From the NCBI GenBank assembly GCA_017390825.1, contig JAFPAK010000024.1:1-6642 (forward strand): a DNA stretch of 6,642 nucleotides, written 5' to 3'. This document shows, piece by piece, positions 1 to 5,812 of the stretch. Under the pieces are notes generated by a model. The model saw only the letters and a list, made by a program, of their open reading frames with translations. It was not told where the DNA came from and did not search any database. The first letter of the stretch is position 1. Every line of letters starts with the position of its first letter. The stretch is from Clostridia bacterium (GTDB lineage: Bacteria; Bacillota_A; Clostridia; Oscillospirales; Acutalibacteraceae). Both the position numbers and the translations under genes were made by a program.

Positions 1-29
1 ATTTACTCGCAATTAATTTACGAATTTTT

Positions 30-59
30 TTGATTTTTACGGCAACGAACGAACATAAT
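30..59 (+). promoter_or_regulatory. Weak candidate sigma-A-type promoter for the D-lactate dehydrogenase gene
   Basis: A TTGATT box at 30-35 (four of six bases match TTGACA) lies 18 bp upstream of CATAAT at 54-59 (five of six match TATAAT). Initiation would fall near position 66, giving a leader of only about 20 nt before the ATG at 85. The surrounding 60 bases are very AT-rich, so chance matches are likely and a promoter further upstream, outside the window, is possible. No palindromic operator, including a TTGTTAA-type Rex site, is visible here. Confidence 0.3.
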
Positions 60-65
60 AACATT

Positions 66-76
66 AGGAAGGGAAG
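66..76 (+). promoter_or_regulatory. Ribosome binding site deciding the dehydrogenase start
   Basis: The purine run AGGAAGGGAAG precedes the ATG at 85 by 8 nt, counted from its end. A GTG at 76-78 is in frame but overlaps the end of this run, leaving too little spacing for it to be the start. The ATG also gives an N-terminus (MKVAFFDTK) that aligns with the E. coli LdhA start as I recall it. Confidence 0.7.
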
Positions 77-84
77 TGCTTAAA

Positions 85-1098
85 ATGAAGGTGGCTTTTT
101 TTGATACAAAGCCGTACGATAAAATTTGGTTTTCACCGTTATGCGAACAATATAACATCAAGGTAAAATACTATGAAAATAAGCTGTGTGAGGATACAGC
201 GGTGCTTGCAAAAGGCTATGATGCGGTATGCGTGTTTGTTAATGATACCGTTGATAAAGCAACCATAGATATTTTGTGCTCAATTGGTGTAAAGCTTATA
301 GCGCTGCGCTGCTCAGGCTATAATAATGTTGATTTTGAAGCGGCAAAGGACAGAATATCCGTTGTGCGTGTGCCGTCTTACTCACCCGCAGCAGTTGCTG
401 AGCACGCAATGGCACTGCTGCTGACTGTCAACCGAAAAACCCACAAGGCATATATAAGAACAAAGGATAACAATTTTAATATCAATGGCCTACTCGGTTT
501 TGATTTGTCCGGCAAGACCGCCGGCATCATTGGTACCGGACAGATCGGTAGGATATTTATGAATATCTGCCATGGCTTTAATATGAATGTGATAGCATAT
601 GATCCGTATCCGTCTAATGATGAAAGTATTGAATATGTTCCGCTTGAAGAACTGTTCTCGCGTTCAAATATCATATCTCTGCATTGTCCGCTTACCCCCG
701 ATACAAAACATATTATATGTGCAGATAACATCGAAAAAATGCAGGATGGCGTGTTGATAGTAAACACATCAAGAGGTAAGCTGATTGATTCCTCTGCACT
801 TATTGAGGGATTAAAGGCTAAAAAAATAGGTGGTGCAGGTCTTGATGTTTACGAGGAGGAGAGCGAGTACTTCTTTGAGGATTTTTCTAATGAGATAGTC
901 GAGGACGATGAATTGCAGCGTCTATTGTCTTTTCCGAATGTGGTGATGACTTCACATCAAGGTTTTTTTACAAAAGAGGCTATGCAAGCCATAGCGGAAA
1001 TAACAGTTAAAAATCTCATCAGTTTTGAAAACGGCGAAGTAATAAACGAAGTGTATTATAATGATAAAAAACGCAGAGTAATTGAGAAAAGGGATTAA
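85..1098 (+). CDS. ldhA: D-lactate dehydrogenase, NAD-dependent (D-2-hydroxyacid dehydrogenase family)
   Basis: This cytoplasmic enzyme would reduce pyruvate to D-lactate with NADH, regenerating NAD+ during fermentation. The 337-residue product is close to the usual 330. Seen in sequence: the substrate-domain motif LRCSGYNNVD (74-83); VRVPSYSPAAVAEHA (94-108); the Rossmann loop GTGQIG (150-155); Asp173 in AYDPYP, placed to bind the NAD ribose; SLHCPLTP (198-205); and the catalytic set Arg230 (NTSRG), Glu259 (DVYEEE) and His291 (SHQGF), with family spacing of 29 and 32 residues. The FFED segment (263-266) and overall similarity to E. coli LdhA favour D-lactate over other 2-hydroxyacids, but substrate choice remains inferred. 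The ATG at 85 is preferred to the in-frame GTG at 76 because of ribosome binding site spacing. The C-terminus ends in a short basic tail (KKRRVIEKRD). The gene stands alone and converges on the phosphate operon, with no evident functional link to it. Confidence 0.88.
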   Translation: MKVAFFDTKPYDKIWFSPLCEQYNIKVKYYENKLCEDTAVLAKGYDAVCVFVNDTVDKATIDILCSIGVKLIALRCSGYNNVDFEAAKDRISVVRVPSYSPAAVAEHAMALLLTVNRKTHKAYIRTKDNNFNINGLLGFDLSGKTAGIIGTGQIGRIFMNICHGFNMNVIAYDPYPSNDESIEYVPLEELFSRSNIISLHCPLTPDTKHIICADNIEKMQDGVLIVNTSRGKLIDSSALIEGLKAKKIGGAGLDVYEEESEYFFEDFSNEIVEDDELQRLLSFPNVVMTSHQGFFTKEAMQAIAEITVKNLISFENGEVINEVYYNDKKRRVIEKRD

Positions 1099-1104
1099 AT
1101 TAAA

Positions 1105-1131
1105 TAACGCCTTGTAAAACACAAGGCGTTA
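1105..1131 (-). terminator. Hairpin 1 of the junction; terminator-like for minus-strand transcripts
   Basis: An 11-bp perfect stem (1105-1115 with 1121-1131, arm TAACGCCTTGT) encloses the 5-nt loop AAAAC. Read on the minus strand, the stem is followed by a U-rich tail (UUUAAUUUAAU), so it could act as the last terminator for the phosphate operon. On the plus strand no U-tract follows; there it may serve only as a 3'-end stabilising hairpin. It starts seven bases after the dehydrogenase stop codon. Confidence 0.6.
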
Positions 1132-1179
1132 CAGTCTGTCGAAAAAGCCCGGTACAAACTGGACTTTTTCGACAGACTG
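1132..1179. terminator. Hairpin 2: long symmetric bidirectional terminator
   Basis: A perfect 16-bp inverted repeat (1132-1147 with 1164-1179, arm CAGTCTGTCGAAAAAG) surrounds a 16-nt centre that can pair further as CCGGT/ACTGG around the loop ACAA. The inner G+C stem is flanked by five As at 1142-1146 and five Ts at 1165-1169, so both strands show the stem-then-U-tract form of an intrinsic terminator. The outer GTCTGTC/GACAGAC arms extend pairing well beyond what termination needs. It lies between two convergent genes, as expected for a shared terminator. Confidence 0.82.
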
Positions 1180-1206
1180 AATCGGTGTCATAAGACACCG
1201 ATTTTT
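1180..1206 (+). terminator. Hairpin 3 of the junction; terminator for plus-strand transcripts
   Basis: A 10-bp perfect stem (1180-1189 with 1194-1203, arm AATCGGTGTC) has the tetraloop ATAA and runs into TTTTT at 1202-1206 on the plus strand. This fits an intrinsic terminator for the dehydrogenase transcript. The tail reaches into the phoR stop codon (1205-1207). On the minus strand no T-run follows, so for phoR it would be only a 3'-proximal hairpin. Confidence 0.65.
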
Positions 1207-2851
1207 ATATTACTACAGTTATTGTTGTACCCTTGCCCTCAGTACTTTTCAGCGTGACTGTACCGCCGTGAAAAGCAACAGCGTGTTTTACAATTGAAAG
1301 CCCGAGACCAGTGCCTCCGATCTTTCTTGAATGGCTTTTATCGACACGGTAGAAACGTTCAAACACTCTTTGTTGGTGCTCCTTCGGTATGCCGATACCT
1401 GTGTCCTTAACAGTAATAACTGCGTGTGAATCACATTTTGATATCTTTACGGTAACCTTGCCGTTATCCTTGTTGTACTTGATAGCGTTATCACAAAGAT
1501 TATATATCATTTCGTCAATTACAGGTCTGATGCCGATGATATTTACACTTTCACCCTTAAGCTCCAAGGCGACATTTTTCTCATGCGCTTTCGGCTTTAA
1601 TCGTTCAAGTACTACCTCGGTGAGGTCGTACAGATCTATCTGCTCTTTTTCGATCGGGATATTACCCTCATCAAGCTGGGAGAGCTTGATGATATCGTCT
1701 ATAAGAGTTATCATTCTGCCTGATTCATCCTTGATATTATTTGCAAATGAAGGCACATCCTCTAGTTTTACTATACCGCCTGCAAGCATATCCGAAACAC
1801 CGTAGATAGTCGTCAGCGGTGTTTTCAACTCATGAGATACGTTTGATGTAAATTCGCGGCGCATTTTTTCGCGCAACTCATATTCGGTAGTGTCGATAAT
1901 GATAATGATAACGCCGGTCAGCTTTTGCTCGATGCGTACAGGATTTGCGATTATGCGATAGATGCGTTGGTTTATCTCCGTTACAAATTCACAACTGTTG
2001 CCGCCCAGAGCTTCTGATACAGCGTTTCTGAAGGCATCGCTTCTGTTTACAGATAGGACGTTGCTGTTGATCACATCGCTGTCGATATCGAGTATTTTCT
2101 TTGCTGCGTTGTTGCAGGAAAGTATATCAGCGTGGGAATCAAGCACCAAAAAGCCTTCAGCCATATTTTCAGTGATAATGCTGAACTCTTCTTGCCGTCT
2201 TCCTATCTCATGCATCTGCGCTTTGATTTTCTTATTTTGCTTTTGTATCTTGCGAATAAAAGGTGCAAGCTCATCATAAGAGCTTGAGATATCCGGGGAG
2301 TCTAAATCAATCTCGTTTATCGGTTTAACGATCCTGCGTGATATTAAGGTTGATAGCACCGTAGCAAGTATAAGCGCAAAGAAAAGTATTGCAATTACCG
2401 GCGTAAGTATGCCCATAAACAACGTGAATATTGAGCTTTGTTCACCGGAAACTCGTAATACAGAACCATCATCAAGCAGCATTGCATAATAGGTGGTTTC
2501 TTTGTAAAATGTATTTGATGTACGGTTGGCATAACCCTCACCGTCACTCTTTGCTTCAATGAATTCTTCACGGTCTGCGTGATTTTCAAGCGGTTCTTCT
2601 GCACGGCTGTCAAAAAGCACTGTACCGTCCTCGGCGATCCATGTTATACGACTTGAAAAGCTTTTAATATTATCAAAATAATCGCTTCCGCTTGTTTCAA
2701 GTCCGCCTGCAACATATATTGCTTCATTTTTAAGTTCAGCAGTAAATATGTTTGTGGTGTAATCATGCAAAACACCGGTTATCAGTATAAATGCACAAAT
2801 TACAGAAATAAATGTACAAATTATAATTCCTGAAAGTATCTTCTTTTTCAT
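1205..2851 (-). CDS. phoR: Phosphate-regulon sensor histidine kinase PhoR
   Basis: This membrane-bound two-component kinase would phosphorylate PhoB when phosphate is scarce. The 548-residue protein has a transmembrane segment at about 5-27, an extracytoplasmic sensor region at about 28-142, and a second transmembrane segment at about 143-169. A short HAMP-like linker with VKPI (175-178) and a basic, glutamine-rich probable coiled coil (about 198-222) follow, then a PAS domain (about 223-320). The kinase core shows an H-box with phospho-acceptor His340 (NVSHELKTPLT), N-box (447-460, Asn451 and Asn455), G1 DTGIGIP (483-489), F-box FERFYR (497-502) and G2 GGTGLGLS (512-519). All catalytic motifs are intact. 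The external region resembles the PhoR/WalK/ResE type of sensor domain. The ATG lies 11 nt after the phoB stop, with GGGA seven bases upstream. The kinase type alone could also fit WalK or ResE; its place beside phoB and the pst genes supports PhoR. Confidence 0.9.
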   Translation of the reverse strand: MKKKILSGIIICTFISVICAFILITGVLHDYTTNIFTAELKNEAIYVAGGLETSGSDYFDNIKSFSSRITWIAEDGTVLFDSRAEEPLENHADREEFIEAKSDGEGYANRTSNTFYKETTYYAMLLDDGSVLRVSGEQSSIFTLFMGILTPVIAILFFALILATVLSTLISRRIVKPINEIDLDSPDISSSYDELAPFIRKIQKQNKKIKAQMHEIGRRQEEFSIITENMAEGFLVLDSHADILSCNNAAKKILDIDSDVINSNVLSVNRSDAFRNAVSEALGGNSCEFVTEINQRIYRIIANPVRIEQKLTGVIIIIIDTTEYELREKMRREFTSNVSHELKTPLTTIYGVSDMLAGGIVKLEDVPSFANNIKDESGRMITLIDDIIKLSQLDEGNIPIEKEQIDLYDLTEVVLERLKPKAHEKNVALELKGESVNIIGIRPVIDEMIYNLCDNAIKYNKDNGKVTVKISKCDSHAVITVKDTGIGIPKEHQQRVFERFYRVDKSHSRKIGGTGLGLSIVKHAVAFHGGTVTLKSTEGKGTTITVVI

Positions 2852-2862
2852 TTGTCCGTCCC

Positions 2863-3531
2863 TTATTCCGATATTTTATATCCAATTCCGCGGACTGTTT
2901 CAATTACAGAGGCTGCTTCGCCTAATTTTGAACGCAATGTTCGAATGTGGACATCAACCGTTCTGCTTTCGCCAAGGTAGTCATAACCCCAAACGCTTGT
3001 AAGTATCTGATCTCTTGTAAAAACAGTACCGGGACTTTTCATAAGCATACACAAAATTTCAAATTCCTTGAAGGTTAGAGTAACATTTTTGCCGTTTGCC
3101 TTAACAATATGCTTTTGAGGACATACATACAGACCGCCTGCGGTGTACTCGGTCTTTTTGTCAGTACTGCCTGTCCTTCTAAGCAACGCTTTGATCCGTG
3201 AGATCAGCTCCATTGTACCAAATGGCTTGCTTATATAGTCATCTGCACCACTGTCAAGACCAATAACTCTGTCATACTCTGTGCCTTTAGCAGTGAGCAT
3301 AATTATAGGCAAAGACTTTGTTTCAGTCTTTGTGCGAAGCCTTGAAAGCACTGAAAGACCGTCTTCATCGGGCAGCATGATATCAAGTAGAGCAAGCTCA
3401 GGGATCTCCTCGTCTACCGCCTTATAAAAGGCGGCGGCTGTGTCAAATCCGCAAGCAGAGAAGCCTGAATTTTTCAAAGCATAGATAACAAAGTTTCTTA
3501 TGCTCTCGTCATCTTCAAGTAAATAGATCAT
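2863..3531 (-). CDS. phoB: Phosphate-regulon response regulator PhoB (PhoP), OmpR family
   Basis: This cytoplasmic transcription factor would be phosphorylated by PhoR and activate phosphate-starvation genes, probably including its own operon. The 222 residues form a receiver domain (1-118) and an OmpR/PhoB winged-helix DNA-binding domain (about 127-221). Receiver residues present are the acidic cluster Glu6-Asp7-Asp8, phospho-acceptor Asp50 (LLDIMLP), Thr80 and Lys102 in SKPF. The effector domain shows LTFKEFEIL (152-160), the recognition-helix region TVDVHIRTLRSKL (191-203) and the closing wing VRGIGYKI (213-220). The ATG has GGAG eight bases upstream. It follows phoU after 17 nt and precedes phoR by 11 nt, so the three are probably co-transcribed. 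Several paralogous regulators of this shape exist in Firmicutes; the pst/phoU context decides the name. Gram-positive literature often uses phoP for this role. Confidence 0.9.
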   Translation of the reverse strand: MIYLLEDDESIRNFVIYALKNSGFSACGFDTAAAFYKAVDEEIPELALLDIMLPDEDGLSVLSRLRTKTETKSLPIIMLTAKGTEYDRVIGLDSGADDYISKPFGTMELISRIKALLRRTGSTDKKTEYTAGGLYVCPQKHIVKANGKNVTLTFKEFEILCMLMKSPGTVFTRDQILTSVWGYDYLGESRTVDVHIRTLRSKLGEAASVIETVRGIGYKISE

Positions 3532-3548
3532 AGTTTTTTCTCCGTATT

Positions 3549-4184
3549 CTAATGTCGGCCTGTGATAGAATACTTCACCCAGCCGGCGATATTGGTCGAG
3601 TGGTCTCCGATACGTTCAAGGTATTTTGCGATCATCAGCATATCAAGATAATATCCGCCATGGTCAGAGTCGGATGCAATACGGGCGATGATATCGGTTC
3701 TTGTTTTGTTGAAGTATGCATCTACCTCGTCGTCGGAATCAAATACGAGGTTGGCAAGCTCAACATCCTTTTTGACAAAGGAATCAATGCTCATTGTTAG
3801 CATTCTGATAACCGATTCGGACATCTTTTTGATATCCTCCATGCAGCTTTTATCATAATCAGTGATATGGCGAGTGATCTCCGCAATATCTGATGATTGA
3901 TCGCCGATACGCTCCATATCGGAAATCATCTTCAAAGCCGATGAAATAGTACGCAGATCCTTTGCCACGGGCTGCTGCTGCAACAAAAGACGCATGCAAA
4001 TAGCTTCTATATCACGCTCTGCACGGTCTATCTGTTCGTCTGTATCAATTGCTTTTTGACGCATTTTTTCGTCATTTTCAAGCAGTGATTTTATAGCGCA
4101 GGAGATAGAAACCTCGCAAAGTGCACCCATTTTTATAAGCTCTTGGTTTAGTAACTCCAATTGCTCGTCGAACATAGTACGCAT
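3549..4184 (-). CDS. phoU: Phosphate transport system regulator PhoU
   Basis: PhoU is a cytoplasmic helical protein that, in studied bacteria, conveys the state of the Pst transporter to PhoR and restrains both signalling and phosphate uptake. The 211-residue length is near the typical 215-240. It shows the family's two related three-helix halves, each carrying a metal-binding signature: DMERIGDQSSDIAE (89-102) and KYLERIGDHSTNIAG (187-201). The N-terminus (FDEQLELLNQELIKMG) is also typical. The start at 4184 overlaps the pstB stop by one base (TAATG) and has GGGAGG eight bases upstream, so an alternative ATG three codons in is less likely. The overlap suggests translational coupling with pstB. 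Its place between the ABC transporter and phoB-phoR matches its linking role. Confidence 0.93.
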   Translation of the reverse strand: MRTMFDEQLELLNQELIKMGALCEVSISCAIKSLLENDEKMRQKAIDTDEQIDRAERDIEAICMRLLLQQQPVAKDLRTISSALKMISDMERIGDQSSDIAEITRHITDYDKSCMEDIKKMSESVIRMLTMSIDSFVKKDVELANLVFDSDDEVDAYFNKTRTDIIARIASDSDHGGYYLDMLMIAKYLERIGDHSTNIAGWVKYSITGRH

Positions 4185-4930
4185 TAACCAAACCTCCCTG
4201 TAATATAATCCTCAGTGCGTTTTTCATTAGGCGTTGAGAAGAGCGTTGCAGTATCGTTAAACTCCACTACTTCTCCAAGCAGAAAGAATGCAGTTTTATC
4301 GGAAATGCGGACTGCTTGCTGCATATTGTGGGTTACTATAATTATAGTATACTTCTCTTTTAGCGTAATTGCAAGTTCTTCTATCTTAGAAGTTGAAATC
4401 GGGTCTAGTGCGCTGGTTGGCTCGTCCATCAACAGAACCTCCGGCTCAACAGCAAGAGCTCTTGCAATGCAAAGCCGCTGCTGTTGGCCACCTGAAAGTC
4501 CGAGTGCCGATTTCTTCAATCTGTCTTTGACCTCATCCCAAATAGCCGCATCCTTAAGCGACTTTTCTACTATCTCATCAAGAGCTGCTTTGGAACGCAC
4601 TCCATGGGTTCTTGGACCGTATGCTATATTGTCGTAAATGCTCATAGGAAAGGGGTTCGGCTTTTGAAAAACCATACCTACTCTTTTACGCAGTTCGTTT
4701 ACATTCATACCTTCGTATATGTTTCTGTGGTCAAGCAGAACCTTACCCGTTATTTTACATCCCTCTACTAGGTCATTCATACGGTTTAAGGATTTAAGTA
4801 AAGTAGATTTACCACAGCCTGACGGACCGATAAAGGCAGTGATCTGATTTTCGGGGATATCAAGATTTACATCTTTAAGCGCATGAAATGTGCCGTAATA
4901 CAGATCAAGATTTTTTATTGAAAATTTCAT
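4184..4930 (-). CDS. pstB: Phosphate ABC transporter ATP-binding protein PstB
   Basis: PstB is the ATPase that powers phosphate import through the PstC-PstA channel at the inner face of the membrane. The 248-residue length is standard. Motifs in order: an aromatic YY pair for adenine stacking (11-12), Walker [10 protein letters not shown] (35-43), Q-loop Gln89 in the PstB-typical [15 protein letters not shown] (87-101), ABC signature LSGGQQQR (145-152), Walker B LLMDEP (166-171) with catalytic Glu170, D-loop SALD (173-176) and switch His201. The KPNPFP stretch and the C-terminal [18 protein letters not shown] strongly mark the phosphate subfamily. The ATG lies 5 nt after the pstA stop with GAGGA eight bases upstream, inside the pstA end. 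All catalytic residues are intact. Confidence 0.97.
   Translation of the reverse strand: MKFSIKNLDLYYGTFHALKDVNLDIPENQITAFIGPSGCGKSTLLKSLNRMNDLVEGCKITGKVLLDHRNIYEGMNVNELRKRVGMVFQKPNPFPMSIYDNIAYGPRTHGVRSKAALDEIVEKSLKDAAIWDEVKDRLKKSALGLSGGQQQRLCIARALAVEPEVLLMDEPTSALDPISTSKIEELAITLKEKYTIIIVTHNMQQAVRISDKTAFFLLGEVVEFNDTATLFSTPNEKRTEDYITGRFG
4193..4198 (-). promoter_or_regulatory. Ribosome binding site of phoU inside the pstB end
   Basis: On the minus strand GGGAGG lies 8 nt before the phoU ATG (4182-4184), within the last codons of pstB. It fixes the phoU start at the TAATG overlap and supports coupled translation, where a ribosome ending pstB can restart on phoU. Confidence 0.75.
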
Positions 4931-4935
4931 ATGTG

Positions 4936-5808
4936 TTATCCTCGTTTCTTACTAAACCGTGATGCAACGAAATTCGAAAGCGCATTTATTCCGATGACAA
5001 CCACCAACAGCACAACTGCGGTTGCATGAGCTTGGTTGGTATATAGTCCCTCACTTAGCAACGCATACATATGGACAGACAGTGTTCTTGCCGAATCAAA
5101 AAGGCTTGTAGGTACCTTTGCAGCGGTGCCGGATGTGAATATCAGCGCAGCACTTTCGCCTACAATTCTTCCAATTGCTAAAATAACACCTGCTAATATA
5201 CCGGGAACTGCGCTCGGCAACACGATCTTAAATACAGTACGAAGCTTACCGGCTCCCAGCCCGAAGCTGCCTTCACGGTATGAGTCGGGAACTGCAAGCA
5301 GAGCTTCTTCAGTTGTTCTGATTATTACCGGTAGTACCATTATTGCAAGTGTCAGAGCACCCGCAAGCAGAGAATACTGCCATTTAAGTGTTATTACAAA
5401 GAATATAAAACCAAACAGACCAAATACTATTGACGGAATGCCCTGAAGCGTTTCAGTTGTGATTCGAACTACTTTAACGAGCTTGTTACCGCGTTTTGCG
5501 TATTCCACAAGATATACAGCGGAAAGAATTCCTATCGGTACAGATAGTATAAGCGTAAGAACTATCATAATTACTGTGTTTATGATAGCAGGCATCATTG
5601 ATACATTCTCGGAATTGTATTGAAAGCTGAATAGTTCGGGTGTTAGGTGGGGGATGCCCGTGATAAGAATATATCCGATTAGAGATACAAGTGCACCTAT
5701 TGTAATAATTGCGCTCAGAATAACAATTATCATTGTGATAAATGAGGATGGGCTTTTCTTGTATTCGTCTATTCTGTCAGAAATGGTGCGTTTATTTATC
5801 TGCTTCAC
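4936..5808 (-). CDS. pstA: Phosphate ABC transporter permease PstA
   Basis: PstA is one of the two membrane subunits of the Pst phosphate importer. The 290 residues begin with a charged cytoplasmic tail (1-18). About six hydrophobic segments follow, at roughly 20-48, 70-100, 119-140, 144-163, 200-225 and 260-281. The family motif [13 protein letters not shown] (121-133) is present. The cytoplasmic EAA coupling loop is [26 protein letters not shown] in two parts (168-180 and 181-193), with the conserved glycine at 185 that contacts Pst[17 protein letters not shown] (212-227) is also typical. The start is GTG at 5808, four bases after the pstC stop, with AGGG seven bases upstream; the neighbouring ATG at 5811-5809 is out of frame and immediately meets a stop. 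PstA and PstC are paralogues; the order (second permease, next to pstB) and the sequence favour PstA. Confidence 0.93.
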   Translation of the reverse strand: MKQINKRTISDRIDEYKKSPSSFITMIIVILSAIITIGALVSLIGYILITGIPHLTPELFSFQYNSENVSMMPAIINTVIMIVLTLILSVPIGILSAVYLVEYAKRGNKLVKVVRITTETLQGIPSIVFGLFGFIFFVITLKWQYSLLAGALTLAIMVLPVIIRTTEEALLAVPDSYREGSFGLGAGKLRTVFKIVLPSAVPGILAGVILAIGRIVGESAALIFTSGTAAKVPTSLFDSARTLSVHMYALLSEGLYTNQAHATAVVLLVVVIGINALSNFVASRFSKKRG

Positions 5809-5812
5809 ATTG

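Noticed and set aside
1..84. Rex (NADH-sensing) operator upstream of the lactate dehydrogenase, common for such genes
   Set aside because: No TTGTTAA-spacer-TTAACAA palindrome or close variant is present in the 84 bases available.
378..767. Minus-strand open frame of 129 codons inside the dehydrogenase gene
   Set aside because: It is antisense to a gene with intact catalytic motifs, has no recognisable domain or good ribosome binding site, and reads as a shadow.
1132..1179. Terminal inverted repeats of an insertion sequence
   Set aside because: The arms are only 16 nt apart with no room for a transposase, and no target-site duplication is evident; a hairpin terminator explains the core.
1389..2279. 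Plus-strand open frames (1389-1805 and 1962-2279) opposite phoR
   Set aside because: Both are antisense shadows of conserved kinase and PAS coding sequence, rich in Ser/Ile as expected from reverse reading, with no known family features.
85..3531. A D-hydroxyacid dehydrogenase near a response regulator and kinase, as in a VanR-VanS-VanH glycopeptide-resistance cluster
   Set aside because: The kinase and regulator are on the opposite strand and tied to pst-phoU, no VanA-type ligase or VanX is present, and the enzyme resembles E. coli-type D-lactate dehydrogenase.
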